Counted from the stretch's first letter, positions 1 to 14,130 are shown. The stretch: DNA of 64,000 nucleotides from Metopolophium dirhodum (GCF_019925205.1 NC_083560.1:123167062-123231061), one strand, 5' to 3'. The notes: generated by a model not told the origin, from the sequence alone. Translations and numbers: made by a program.

Positions 1-832
1 TCGTACAATATCATCATTTGTTCTGTTAGTTTAAATCCTTTTGGATATATGATTGACTTACATGTTTCTTTTATATTGTACACTTTAAAATCATTTTTCG
101 TCTTGAGCGTTTCATTGCAATTTCAAATGAACTACAAAGATATTTCATTGATAGATGATAATAATTAACATTATAATAATTATCAATTACCTATATTTTT
201 ATATTGAACATTTGAATGCCGGAATAATACTCGGTACTTTGATATAGGCGGTATTAAAATATTTATAGTGTCACAGACCACAGTATCAGACGTAACTACG
301 AAACACTCAATTTGATAACTCGTTATAAGCAAACCAGTATATTCTGGAACAGGAAACTTTAAAATATTAAGAACCGGAACCGGAACTGAAACCTTTATTT
401 GAATAAATAAAGTACCGGAACTGAAACGAAAGTTTTAAATTAAATAGGTTCTTTTAGGATCGAAAAAAAAAGAATTGTATTTATCATAATTTAATGGTAA
501 TACTGTTTAATGTACAAACTATTTAACTATGTATGATCATATGAGTTTTCTAATATTTGAGCAATACAAATTCTCAATAGTTTTCAAAACCACCGGCAAA
601 AACAACATAAAAATTAAGGAAAAATGTTAATTTTTACGCAAAATCTGTTTACCACAAAATCGATTTTGGTTTTTGGTGTAACTCTAAAACGAATGAATGA
701 ATACATGAAATTTTTACTTATTGTTTATATTTGCATTTTCTATACACGATAAAATTTTCAAAATATTTTGATTTATTTTGAACTGTTTAGGAACATTTTC
801 AGTTTCCAATTGTATTAGTCTTTTAGATTCTG
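1..832. other. AT-rich intergenic DNA with a repeat scrap
   Basis: No credible gene. From about 590 to 800 the sequence matches part of the dispersed repeat that follows (the stretch ending in TTGGTGTAACTCTAAAAC and the nearby CATTTTCTATACAC), so an older fragment of that family lies directly upstream of the better copy. The first 500 bases contain GGAACCGGAAC-type simple repeats near 375-425 and nothing else assignable. Confidence 0.6.
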
Positions 833-2803
833 AGCGAAGCGATGAATGTATTGATTTTACAATGATGTGTGTTTATTTTTTTATTTTTATGTCTGTCATC
901 ACCTTTTAGGACAGTAAGATTGCTTGGATTTTCTTCAACAGTAACTTTTCTGATAGGAAAGTGAATCTAGTTGGTACTTTGGGGGTTCAAAAGTAAAAAT
1001 TTCCCAGTAGTTTTTCAAAAGCGAAAAACAAAAGAAAAATTAAGGAAAAACGGGAATTTTTACGCAAAATCTGTTTTCGAGAAAATCGATTTTGGTTTTT
1101 GGTGTAACTCTAAAACAAATGACCGTAGGGACATGAAATTTTGATTGAAGGATTATATTAGCATTTTCTATACACCATAAAATTTTGAAAATATTTTGAC
1201 TCTCTTTGAGCTGCTTACGGCAATTGTCAGTTTTCAATTTTTTTAGTTTTTTTTTCTATAAATATCAATAAAATTGTATCTGTTGAGTAAAAAAGCTTGA
1301 AAATTTAATAGAAGGCTCCTAGGTTATTGTTTCAAAGGCAGATGAAAAAAATTAAAAATCCTTAATCACAGTTTTCATTTATAAGCATTTAAAGTTCAAA
1401 TTTTGACAAAATACGGAAAAATCACGAAAATAAGCAAATTATTTTGAGTTGAGAATTCATAAAAATTTTTCTTTTTAAATCTAAGATTTAAAAATGTAAT
1501 ATCAGATTACTCGTAAGTTTGTCTACCTTTATCAAAAAAAAAATACCTAAAAGAAACTTAAATTAAATTTTTATGAGCGTCTGGAATTTATATTTTTACA
1601 ACATTTGATATTTACTCGATTTCTCGTGTAACAATTTTCTTATTTTATTGTAATTAAAAAACGAATGACTGTAGATACACAAAAATCTCACTGAATGTTT
1701 ATATTAGCATTTTCTATACACCATAAAATTTTGAAAATATTTTGACTCTTTTTGAGCTGTTTACGGACATTGTCAGTTTTCAATTTTTTTAGTTTTTTTT
1801 TCTATAAATATCAATAAAAATTTTATCTGTAGAGTAAAAAAGCTTGAAAATTTAATAGAAGGCTCCTAGGTTATTGTTTCAAAAGCAGATGAAAAAAATT
1901 AAAAATCCTTAGTCACAGTTTTTATTTATAAGCATTTAAAGTTCAAATTTTGACAAAATACGGAAAAATCACGAAAATAAGCAAATTATTTTGAGTTGAG
2001 AATTCATAAAAATTTTTCTTTTTAAATCTAAGATTTTGAAATGTAATATAAGATTACTCATAAGTTTGTCTACCTTTATCAAAAAAAAATGTCTACAAGA
2101 AACTTGAATTAAATTTTTATGAGCGTCTGAAATTTATATTTTTACAACATTTGATATTCACTTGATTTATCATGTAACAATTTTCTTATTTTATTGTAAT
2201 TGAAAAACGAATGACTGTAGATACTTGAAAATTTCACTGAATGTTTATATTAGCATTTTCTATACACCATACAATTTTGAAAATATTTTGACACTTTTTG
2301 AGCGGTGGTTTACGGACATTGTCAGGTCTCAATTTTTTTAGTTTTTTTTTCTATAAATATCAATAAAAATTTTTTGTTGGGTAAAAAAGCGTAAAAATTT
2401 AATATAAGGCTCCTAATATATCGTTCTAATAGCAGTTGAAAAATATTAAAAATACATAGGCACAATTTTTTTTTACAAGCATTTAAAATTCAAATGTTGA
2501 CAACATTTATAAAATTTATAATTTATTAATTATTTTGTAGTTAAAATGTATAAAATGTTTAACTTTTATGGCTAAGGATTGAAAATTTAAAACAAGGCTC
2601 CACGTAATAGGTTATATATAAATTACTTTATTCACAATAATATCATCAAATATACTTGGTAGTTGGTAATATCATAGGCTGACTGACCATTTTCGCTCAG
2701 AATCGTTTTTCTTATACAATGATATTATATCATTGAATTCAAATTTAACACCATCAATTACAGTGACCCACTTGTAACCTACTATACAGCAGAGCGATAT
2801 CCT
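833..2803 (+). repeat. Dispersed AT-rich element, long copy with tandem 545-bp modules
   Basis: The left end is TTTTAGATTCTGAGCGAAGC, the right end is a conserved block of about 120 bp containing TCGTTTTTCTTATACAATG and CACTTGTAACCTACT. The same two ends recur at 19.2-20.7 kb and 31.3-33.1 kb. Inside lies a tandem array: the marker GCATTTTCTATACACCATA occurs near 1161, 1708 and 2251, giving a period of about 545 bp. No open reading frame is carried. The class of element is not recognised; it is probably a non-autonomous mobile element, called from its recurrence and shared ends rather than from any coding content. Confidence 0.8.
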
Positions 2804-3600
2804 TTTTTTCTATGAATGTCAATAAAACTTTATTTGTTGGGTAAAAAAGCTTGAAAAATGAATACAAGGTTCCTACTATATTGTTACAATGATATTTGAA
2901 AATTATTAAAAATCCTTTGTCACAGTTTTTTTAATAAGCAATTTAAGTACTTATCTTGACAAAACACCGAAAAATCACGAAAATTAGCAAATTAATTGGA
3001 GTTGAGAATTCATAAAATTTTTTCTTTTTAGGTCTAAGGTTTGAAAATATAATACAAGATTATTCATAAGTTTATCTACCTTTATCAAACAAAAAAATGT
3101 CTACAAGCAAATCAAATAAAATTATTATGAGACTTAGAAGTTCATATTTTTACAATATTGGATATTCACTAGATTTTAAGTGATTTTGTTATTTTGTTGT
3201 AATTCAAAAATGAATAACTGTAGATACACAAAAATCTCACTGAATGTTTATATTAGCATTTTCTATACACCATAAAATTTTGAAAATATTTTGACTCTTT
3301 TTGAGCTGTTTACGGACATTGTCAGTTTTCAATTTTTTTAGTTTTTTTTTTATATAAATATCAATAAAATTTTATTTGTTCGGTAAGAAAGCGTGAAAAT
3401 TTAATGCAAGGCTCCTGATATATTGTTATAAAAGCAGTTGAAAAATATTAAAAATGCACATATACTGTACATCAGAGAGACATTCACTTTTTTAAATTAA
3501 AAATTTGATACATTTTGTTAAAATTCATAATTTAAATGCTTAAGTATAAAGAAAATTTGTGCCTATGTATTTTTAATATTTTAAAATTTTTCAATTATAC
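2804..3600. repeat. Rearranged fragments of the 545-bp-module family
   Basis: Another module marker lies near 3256, continuing the array after a partial duplication. From about 3490 to 3600 the match switches to the reverse strand (the reverse complement of the segment containing AAAAATACATAGGCACAA). This is a head-to-head junction of two broken copies. Confidence 0.65.
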
Positions 3601-3872
3601 GAAAAAGTTCTGTCAATTTTTATCATTTCTGACTTACATACAAATTTTAAATTTCCGTTGCAAGTAAATATATTTATATAAGATATTTTGTCATTAATTT
3701 ATAAAAAATCCTCATATTTAGATGTAGTCAAATCTACATAATTCAATGCTTTTTGAAAATCAGACACACCTTTAGTATTTGAAGGAAGAGGTTTTTTACG
3801 AGCATGATAAATACTTTTTCGTACTGCGGTTACATCCGATTACCTATATAGTAAAAACAGAATTAATTAGTA

Positions 3873-4844
3873 CCCTTATGACAGACACATATGCAATACA
3901 CTCAACAAACTTATTGGACATTGTTGGATTACCCCCAGACTTTGTTGGACTTTATTTCTGTTGGTAGAGCTTTAGACATTTTTGTGCTGCCATCTATACT
4001 CCAACAGCACAATTTTACGTTACCAAACTTTCACCCTCATGAAAAATGTCCAGCTTGATTTGTTGGACATTGTTGGACCACTCGGAAAATTTGTTGGACA
4101 TTATTTTAGCCAGTAAAGCTTTTCCAAAGTTGTGTTCCCAACAGCACTGTTTGTTAGACACTGTTGGACAACTTTCAAAACCTAACCTAACCTTAAAGAA
4201 TAAAAAAAAACAGCAGAATAAAAAATTTAAAATTAATAAAAAAAAAAACAGGTTGAATGAAAAATAATATTTAATAAAAAACTAATTTCAGTCAAAAAGG
4301 CTTATTAAATTAAAAAAACGTAGAAGAAAATTAAAAAATCTCCAAAGTCCAACAGTTTTTAACAAATAGAGATGAACTTGTGTAGCACAAAAATATGTCC
4401 CAACAATAAGTTTCGCTGCTGGCGTGACTTGGCAGTGAAACTACAAACTTTTATACCTGTGAAAATATAGTCCAACAAAGTTTGAAAGTTATCCAACAAT
4501 GTCCAACAAATCAAGCTGGATATTTTTCATAAGGGTGAAATTTCGCTAACGTAAAGTTGTGCTGTTGTGAGCACAACTTTGGAAAAGCTCTACCGGCTAA
4601 AATAATGTCCAAAAAATTTTCAGAGTGATCCAACAATGTCCAACAAATCAAGCTGGACATTTTTCATAAGGGTGAAATTTTGGTAACGTAAAGTTGAGCT
4701 GTTGGAGTATAGATGGCAGCACAAAAGTGTCTAAAGCTCTACCAACAGAAACAAAGTCCAACAAAGTCTGGGGATAATCCAACAAGTTTGTTGGGTGTAT
4801 TGCATATGTGTCTGTCATAGTTGTGCTGCTAACTTTATAAGGGT
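3873..4844. mobile_element. Foldback DNA element with 10-bp target duplication (Mutator-like?)
   Basis: The left arm (3873 to about 4175) and right arm (about 4490 to 4844) are inverted copies of each other; both contain TTGTTGGACATTGTTGGA-type words and ATGCAATACAC / GTGTATTGCAT. Both flanks carry TTAATTAGTA (3863-3872 and 4845-4854), a duplication of 9-10 bp. Long arms plus a 9-10 bp duplication fit Mutator-like elements, but no transposase is present to prove it. The right arm holds an internal duplication with an offset of about 137 bp (two copies of CCAACAATGTCCAACAAATC near 4493 and 4630). The left arm lacks about 20 bp that the right arm has next to its end. Confidence 0.75.
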
Positions 4845-4995
4845 TTAATTAGTATGTGGTTATTTATTTCTGTTAAAATAATTTTTCTAGGACCAATACT
4901 TATGTCTTTGACAGCCATACGCTTGCATGCTGCTGTTATATTTTGTCTTACAGTAGTTGTACATTGTGATTATGTGCATCTTTAAAATTAAAATT

Positions 4996-5474
4996 AAAAA
5001 AAGAAGGTAAGTGGATTTTGCTCTGCTGTACAGTAGGTTATAAGTGGGCCAATGTATTAAACTTGAATTTAATGATATAATATCATTGTATAAGAAAAAC
5101 GATTCTGAGCGGGGACGGTTTGTCAGTCTGGATTTTTATATTGTTATTATTTTATTATAGCTTGTAAGTTGAAACTTGAATTAATATTATAATATTATTT
5201 TTTATTCGTTGCTATGGTAATAAACAAAGCGTTAGAAATTAAAATCCCATTTTTAGCGGTTTTTTGTAATTTGTCGGTAGTTTTCCCCGCGGCATTAAAT
5301 AACTATGGAGAAAATCGAAAAATGACCTCTTTAAAGTACCATCTTGATCCAATTTGCTAAAAGATAAGGTACTATATGTTGAAATTGAAGCACTCCTTCT
5401 GGTAGAAAATGAAAATAAAAATTAACACCATTGTAAAATCACTAGCTATTTCACTCCGCTCAGAACCTAAAATT
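4996..5474 (-). repeat. Short copy of the 545-bp-module family, reverse orientation
   Basis: It begins with the reverse complement of the conserved right end (AAGAAAAACGATTCTGAGCG near 5092) and finishes with the reverse complement of the left end (CACTCCGCTCAGAACC near 5452). The tandem modules are absent, so this is a deletion form of about 480 bp. A very similar short form lies at 33983-34488. Confidence 0.75.
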
Positions 5475-8400
5475 TTGTTATTAAAATAAAATATAAAATA
5501 AAAATTGAATATTGCGAAAACAGTTAATTTGTTTTATAGGTATATTAGGCAGATATATTAATATTATTTAATATTTATATTTTACATATTTTATAAAAAT
5601 AAAATAAATGTTTGAAACATACCATGCCTCTTAATAATTTTTCTATCTTGAATAAATATTTTGGTTATGCATTTTTTATTTGAACATCACCACCGTTCAA
5701 TATTTTGAGAAGAAGTATAAGCCAATATATACTTATGACCCTTGTCTACAACTAGGGGGCATTATGTGACACGTTCAAGGTAAATATACGAGAATATATG
5801 TATATTGTTCCGTTATAATAAGTTATTATTAACAGTCAAACATTTATAAAAAATGTTACAAAAAAATCTAAGCACACCTCTGATAATTAAATTCATAATT
5901 ATAATGTATTCTGACGAAATAGCCATTTTAAAATATTAAATAACCAGAAGTCGGGCGTAAACAAAATTCACAAAGAATAACTCAGGAAATGTTGCTTTTC
6001 CATTAACCATAATTTATAAATACTGGAATTTATAAAACTATTCCCTCAACAAAAGTCATCGATAAGACCCACCTGCAGTATACCTGATGTACGACGATAA
6101 AAAATATATGACAATGGCATACCTATAATACCCGTCTGAATCTTGCTAGAGTGCTAGACTATTAGTATAGGTATTTATAATCATTAGGTACCTAATGACA
6201 ATATACTTATACTAAAATGTATCATCAAAAGCTAATTAACACAAGACAGACGTATCGTAAGTAATATACTATGTTGTAAACCTTTCGTGTGAACCAAATT
6301 TATATGAGGTGTCATTTATCAGCTATCAATAACTAAAATAATATTGGTAGGTACCTACTAATTGGTATCTATAGGCTATAGGTATACTATAGCTTATGAA
6401 TCAACACAATATAATAATATAAATGCATTATAAGTTATATTCCAAACGCGTGTTTGTCATCAAATAGCGTATATTATTAAATAAACTAAAATTTTTAGTT
6501 GAGTAATATTATAAGTTTTAACAATGTTACATTGCATTTCGAGTAAAAAAAACGCATTCACAGAAAGAAAAACTCACTATTTAATTTCTCCGCGTAGGTG
6601 TACTTACTTACACAATGTATGTTAAAAGTTATGCACTAATAAAATTGTACTTACAATTTACAGTTAAATTAGATACGCCTACTTTTTGTATGTAGATTAG
6701 TTCATTACTGCGAATAGCCACGCATTGAGTGTACCTACGTACATAATATACAATATACTTTATATAAATGTAATATGGTAGTTTATAGGGTTGACATGCT
6801 CGAGCAGCTGCAGCCCGCAGCGACAGATTCTTAGGGGCGTTACATATATTATTATGCTTGAACTCGCAATTCGCATTACAATTTTGATTGAATCCTGCGG
6901 GGCGAATCGAGAAACAAAATCGATCCAATAAATAATATCTAAAGAACGTAAAGTATATATAGGCACTATACACATTGCACACGATATAAGTACCTAACAC
7001 TTTACTTACTTTACTTAGAATCGTATTATATTATTTACTTCTATAAATACGTTAATATGTAGGTATAGTAGGTACCAGGTAGTAATAATAAAACTTTTTG
7101 TGGTTAACAACTCACAATATTTATGACGACGGTTCATAAAAAATATCTATGGTACCTACATAACATAATATCTCCCTATATAAAGCAGAGATCCCCTGGC
7201 GATTTTTTGTACTTATTAGTATAAAATAATAAGTAATAACTAATGTAATTTATAATATAATATTCTATGCAGGTATTATAGGTACTATAATATTATGTAT
7301 AGGTACATACATACTAATAAGTAATACATGATTATAAATGTATTATAATATATATATTATATGTTACCTACGGTAAGTGACGAAAATTAAAATGTACGTA
7401 ATTTACCGGTGAATATCGTAAATATCAATTTTTTATTTACACGAGAAGATTTTTACATTAATAATTACCGGTAATGTGGAAATAAAAAAGTCCATGAAGT
7501 ACTACAATACACAACATACCTATATCGGCTGTACAATTTTATTTTGGTAAAAATCTTAATTAACCGGTAAATATCAAAAAAATCAATTTTTGTACATATT
7601 TACGGCAAATATTATGTAGGAAAAATAAACACATATAGTTTTGACGGTAAATTACCTACGCAATAAAAAAAAATGTTCGTCTTGATTATCGTAATATATT
7701 AGCCATTAGGTACCTATATAATATTTATAATATGGCAGTATGCTTTAGCCTTTATAAAGATTATATAAGTACCTACGGCTACAACTGTATTGTACGCTGT
7801 ATGTACCTACTGTTATTTCGGTTTTTCATTCAACATTTAAAGACTACAACTATTATTATTATTGTGTTTATAGTCCCCTCTGTTTGTGCCAGACGTGCCA
7901 CCCTATGTCAAACTTAATTATAGCCTTTATATATCCTGCAGACTGCAGTAGAGGATTTAGAATCAAAATGTTTGGTACCCAAGCCTGAATTTACACTCTA
8001 TAGTATACTAACTAGTTTTTATTTCATTTTTTTTTTTAATACTTAAATATGTTTTTGGGCTGGGTATACACTATACAGATATTTTATTATACTAACCGAT
8101 TTTTTCTAACGCTTTGGTTGTCATCATAGAAACGAATAATATGCACAAATCACCTAATTCCCAAAATTAATGGATTATTATGGTAACTTATTAATACATA
8201 ATATTTATGATTTATACATTTTCTTCGAAGTGAAAAATATCGAGTAGCGTGCTACGATTATGTTACACGATCACCACTATTTATATAAAACGACATTTTT
8301 TTTTATTATTTACGATTGATCAAAAATGAAAAATGAAAAATAAACAAATAATACTTTGTATATAGGGCTAGAATTTACCTTATTTTACCTTTAGTCTTTA

Positions 8401-11400
8401 GAGTTTGACTATTTGTTAAATCAATGTAGTATTATGATATATATTATTTTGTAATTTAATCTTTTAGTTATATACGATATACCTACCTTTTTTTTTTTTT
8501 TTGCTGGAAAACCACTACATGGAGGCCGTACTGTAGTTATATACCTACCTATACTTATTAGTTATTAGTTATTTCAACATAAATTGCATTATGTTAACTT
8601 CTGTCATTAAAAAAATCAACAACAATTTTTAAAAAAAGATACAGATTCATATTGGTACCTACTTTTGACTAGGTAATTATTAGCTATAAATTATAAGTTA
8701 TAACCATAAACTATTACCTAACAAATAATACCTACGGGCATTCGCCATTTGAAAATCAAAACTCAAAAATAACTTGACTAATTTATTTCCAGTATAAAAA
8801 CTGGAAAACTAAAAATATACAATTTGAATAGTTTAATAGTTTTCAATTACACAAACTTAAAAGTGAATTAATTCATTTTAGATTATAAATGGAGCAATGA
8901 ATGTGGTTTAATAAAGAATGTTAATAATGTGTATTTTTTGTATCTTGAAACAAGTTTTATAAAAAAAGAATTCTTTAATCTTCATACTGAGTGTGATTTT
9001 TGGTACTTTCCAAAAATATCTGGAAAAACTAAAACAAATTACGATAAAACGGCATAAATTACTCAAAAACAGTTTTTGTTCAAAGCAATCGTGTTTTTTT
9101 TATGTAATTAAAAAATAAACAAATACATAGAAAATGAACAATAAATACTTGAAACATGAACTAAATATTTATTATACCTATTCCAGACATATATTTTTAA
9201 AAATATTTTAGTACTTTTTGTGTTATAGGCATAGACATTTGAAATGGTCTACTCATATTGTTATTATTTTATTTATTTTGATAACATTTATTTTTCTAAG
9301 TCAAAAACATTAGAAATTGAATAGGTACATCAATATTTAAAAAAAAATACGAATGTCTCCTGTAGTATTTATAGTTATTTTGTTATAATTAAAAAACATT
9401 ACTCATGGAAATCTTTTCCATTACTTGTACTGTTATTTAATATTTTCTACACACCGTCAATAACTCAAAATGTTAAGACCAATGTTAAGCTGTTAATACC
9501 ACGAATCTATTCACACCAATGACTTGTATGTTAATTAATAATAAAAGTAATATATAATAGTTATAATATAATTTGTGTGACACTGTGAAGTTTTGGGCAA
9601 AAATATTTTACTTACCATGCACGGACGCATGGATAAATAAGTAAAATAAAGAATTGCAATTGTTTTATGAATTGAGGTTGACTATACTATCTCTACTTTA
9701 AATCATTTTTCATATGCAATGATTTATCGTTGAGATAAATTCAACACATATCCAACACAGTGACCTATTGTCTATTTGTTTTAATTCACAAACATAAAAT
9801 TACACATTTATGAGAAATAAAATTCCGTTGAGTTATAAACATTGTTCTTCGTTAATCGTTATTACTTATTTTTTCGATGTTGGTACTTATACAATTGAGG
9901 AAGTCCATATATTTTATGAAAATTGAGTTTATTTTAATAATAATATTCTTAGTAGGTAATGTATACCTAAGTACGATAACTATGTTTATTATTTTTTTTT
10001 TGCATATGACATTATTTAACATTGAATTTAAGTTATTAATGAATCATTAATTATCGATACATTGTTATTAGAACGAAGAACGTTTTTTCTGGGTGTGGCA
10101 GTGCAAGTAAATAAACTCTTATAACTTGTAGTTTGTACTTAGTACTCAATAGGGATATTATAATATATTATATACTTGCATTTTTATATACATTTTTAAA
10201 CATCGAATCATAGATAAGTAGTATTTAATAAAACAACAACATCGTAATTACAATCGTTAATCGTAATGTTGTAGGTACTATTTAGTCACGGGGCTATACC
10301 TAGATATTTTGATTATTTTAAATACTTAATTTAGAAATATTAAATTAACACATGTTGTGTAGGTATTAAACAGCAGCTGTACTCAAATTATTTTTAATTA
10401 GTCAAACGTATACCTACATTTTTTACTTCCAAAATTATCTCAAAAATGTTTAGTTACTACCAACAAATATTGACAAAAAATAAAAAAAATAGATTAATCA
10501 TGTATATTTTGGAATATAACCTCCAATTCGTTTGCCACAATATAATAATCGATAACGTTCTAGAGTTATAATAGTTTATACTTTAAACCATATCTATATA
10601 ATTATTAAACGCAATAATTAATGTCGATTGATGTTTGTTGACCTTTTGTTTGTGCACGCTTTTGTCACTAAAATGTTTCATTATAATGCAAATAAAACTC
10701 ATCATACCATACATTATACCTATAGATTTTCATATGGTGATTGCATTGTTATAACTTATAAGTGAACTGTGATGATTACATTCAAATCATTTAATATTAA
10801 TTACTATCAATTACTCACTTTTTGTATAACACACTGACTTGCCGAGGAATTTGTCACCACTCACCACACCCCCTTAGTCAACAATTCAACATAATATTAT
10901 AATCAGTAATCACATACTCATATTGTCATAGTAGAACAATAGTACATTGTACATTCTATTAATTTCCTAAATATTTCACTTTTATAAGGTTATTACTAGT
11001 AGCAGTAAAGCCCACTTGTACATCAACAAAAAAAGATCATATATGACTAGGTATAAGTTCATCCTTAATTTAAATTTAAATTTCTTTCTGTATAGAAAAT
11101 TATAATAATACGATAGTAAAATATTTCAAGTTTCTTCAGTGAATATTTTTTTAATATTAATAATGTAACAAATATCGTTATTGAGCAGAAATCATTATTT
11201 ACGTATGAATGTCCAATATTCAAATAGTAAACAATTGAACTGTAATAACTCATAAAAAGTGTATGTGGACATTTGCCAATATTGTATTTAAATTTCCAGC
11301 AGGTAATACAAACTTATGAGGAATCTGGTACCTATAACATTTTCAAGCCATTTTCATGTTAAAATTAAAAATCTTATGAATTTTTAACTACAAAATTTAT

Positions 11401-12060
11401 TATTTAGATATTTCCGTGATATAGACGAATTTTGTAAAGAATCGAACTTAACCGATTATATTAAATTGGATTACGCTTATATATTTAAAATATTTTTTGA
11501 ATTGCTGTAAGAACAACTTACGAGCATTGTATTACATTTGTAAGCATTTTGGCTTTTTTCATATTTTTGTAAAAAAATTAAAGTTGAAATTTCATACATC
11601 TAGATTATTTATAGCTATAAATAGGACGAAATATCCAACATATTTTTAAATTTATTCTTTATAAAAATTATTAATTTAACATAAATATTTGGTGAACAAT
11701 TTAAGGCCCTACAGTTATTTATTTTTGAATTACCTGCTTCCCATAAATAACTAACTAGATCAGATTTGCTACTAGAAACCCCGTAATGTTGAAAATTGAA
11801 AACATTTTAAATGCTCAAAATGTGGTGATAGACATAAAAAAAACATAACACGTCATATTAAAATCAATACATTCATCGCTCCACTCAACAATGCTTCGAA
11901 TAAGTATAGACGTATATACTAAGTAAAATAATAAATATTATTTTGGTTAGTTAAATATCACAGTTAATACTATTTGTGTAATCGTGCTTGAAGTGTTAAC
12001 ATAAGTCGTGTATCAAGAAAATAATTACTTAAGAATTATTATGGTAATCGTTCTAAAAAA
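5475..12060. other. AT-rich DNA without recognisable genes
   Basis: All open frames here are short and low-complexity. About 7370-7660 contains repeated ACCGGT-type words in opposite orientations, perhaps an old inverted-repeat element. About 9300-9510 is a worn copy of the 545-bp module (ATTTTCTACACACCGTCAA matches the module marker). About 11330-11640 resembles the same module on the reverse strand. Nothing else could be assigned. Confidence 0.5.
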
Positions 12061-12122
12061 ACAATGATCATTCTACAAGCAAACTTTGACGAGGAAATAA
12101 AGAAATTTGTTTATATTTTTGT

Positions 12123-12290
12123 CATTGGACGCATGAAAAGTTAAATTATGCTGAATATATTTCTAAAAATATAATTTTTACAGACGAAAGTAAGTACATT
12201 TTTAAAACGTCGCCAGATAAGTAAACACTGGACTAATATGTGATATGGCGCACGTGTCTAACGTGCACCGTTTCGTGAAAAAACTTTAAA
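12123..12290 (+). pseudogene. Tc1/mariner transposase fragment
   Basis: Reading from 12123 gives HWTHEKLNY, then NIIFTDESKYIF and, after two stop codons, VIWR. The FTDES block is the first catalytic aspartate of Tc1/mariner DDE transposases and is normally followed by a V-W-R element, as here. In-frame stops and the absence of the other catalytic blocks show a dead scrap of less than 60 codons. No inverted repeats were identified around it. Confidence 0.6.
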
Positions 12291-12359
12291 TCTTAAGTTC
12301 AGTACGTAAATGGTCGAACTGTATTTCTATTTAAATGGTATTTACATATATTAGATATG

Positions 12360-14130
12360 GGACCGAGATGGAGACCGAGATCGGGAATGTTTTACTATAT
12401 TCAATTTATTGGGTGGAGGTCGAGCCCGCTTACAAAAGTGACGTCCATTCCGTAGGACTCTAAACAGGCGCTGTATAGTCACTCTGAAAAGTGCGATTTC
12501 AGGTAGCTCGTCGGGCTGTCGTTCAGCGTATTTTGCTCGCCATTGGTCCTCTATTTGTCGTAATCCCGTGAGCTGGTTGACCGTTGGTTGTCAATACGGA
12601 CTTGACTACCGTTAAGCGGCAGAGCCGTAGGCGGTTGTAAGTCGTAGATATGAGACTCCTGTGAACTTGGCAGGGGTGGAGCGGTAGCAACATGTTGCGG
12701 TCGTCGATATGCGTCTTGAGCGTCGTGGGGCGACGATGTCTTGTAACAGTCGTCAATACGGTTATAACTACCGTAGAGTGGTATAGCACCATGTTTCGGT
12801 CGTCGGCTGGTCTTCTAGAGTCTTCAGTTTCTTGTTTCTAGACTGGTTCGCTGGATGTGTTGACAATTTGAAGGTTGAAAGAAGACTGACTAAGTCTTGG
12901 ACTTGCCTTCGGGTGGGTGGCCTGGGCCTATTTAGAGTTTCAGACTAGTTTGTCTATGTCTATATCTATGGTTTATTTGGTTTTTAGTGGTGCGCTGTTT
13001 GTTTGTCTTCTGATTTATTCCAAGGATGATGTTTTGATGGTAGTTTTAAATTTTGGAGGTGTGGGAATTTAGAAATGTTTGCTCAAGGTCTTATGAATAT
13101 TTTAAGTTTTTCTAATATGATTTTTTCGAACACTTTGGACATTGTGGTGAGAAGCGAAATTGGACGGCAAATTTCTAGTTTTTGATGGTCTTTCCTTGGC
13201 TTGGGGTTCATAATAATGGTTGCTGTTTAATGTTGTAACTTGTCCTGGAGGCTCTTATAAACTGCAGAAATTTGGACAATGTTGTTGTTTAATTTTAATT
13301 AAATCGTTGTTGAATCTATCTAAGTCTTAATGGTGATGTTTTGGTGGACGATGTTTTACCGTACCAGAATAATTGTGGTCCAACCGGTTGTTGGTTTCCA
13401 CGGAGTAGGAGTCTGGTTAGTCCGATAGGTGTAGAAGTTGGTGCTTTATGTTTAGGCGAGTTTCTCCCAGTAAGATTATGTAAATTTTTTGATTTTTGAT
13501 GAAGGTAGTGAGTTTAGGAAGTTTGGCTTAAATGCCGTTGCAGTTCCACGAAAGAATTCGTAGGTTATTCATCGTGGCTGATGGAATTTATGATGTTAAG
13601 TTTTGTTTTTAGAATGGTATCTTTGACCACCGATTCAGTACAATGTGGAATTGTCGAGAGTAAATCTCTTACAATGATTAGAATTTTCTAAGGGTTTACG
13701 GTTGGTTCGTTTGGGAGATTATTCGTGACTTCCTAGTATGATCATATTTTTTCCGTGTTGGTTTTTTGTGTGGATTTGTTCTGGAGAGGTTTGATTGTAG
13801 AAGGTATTTCTCGTGTGGATTTCTTGTTGGGTATTTGTTCTGCGGGGATTTGATTGACGTAGGTATTTCTTGTGTGATAGTCAAATTTGGTTTTAATGTT
13901 TGATTTGTATTGCTTAGCTCTGTGTAAAAAGGGCTCAGTAGTTCGGTTTCCGTTACAGTTATAACATGTTGCTGGTTCTCCTTTGACTTAGGTGTGCGGC
14001 CGTACTGGAGTGAGGAGTGGCCGAAACGTTGACAGGAGAAACACTGTGCAGGTCTGGAAGTTTTGTAAGGTTCTACTTTGACTCGGACGTAGAAGAGGTC
14101 CTGGATGTCAAATATGTCCTTTACGTTTTT
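12360..14130 (-). mobile_element. Broken jockey-like non-LTR retrotransposon
   Basis: On the minus strand, about 14085-13760 reads as ORF1 with CCHC zinc knuckles: CFSCQRFGHSS (about 14050-14015), then after a frameshift CYNCNGN (about 13975-13955). Further along the minus strand, about 13195-13110 reads CRPISLLTTMSKVFEKIIL, the first conserved reverse-transcriptase block of jockey-type elements (RPISLL). Only about 750 bp separates knuckles from RT, too little for a normal endonuclease domain, so an internal deletion is likely. 12360-13050 is moderately GC-rich and probably part of the element but was not matched to a domain. Base composition differs clearly from the flanking AT-rich DNA. 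Confidence 0.75.

Noticed and set aside
6629..7000. 123-codon minus-strand open frame
   Set aside because: Composition-driven, Tyr/Ile/Cys-rich with no domain; overlapped by another frame; no splice support.
7165..7195. TATATAAA box near 7178
   Set aside because: No open frame or exon follows, and such words are expected by chance in AT-rich DNA.
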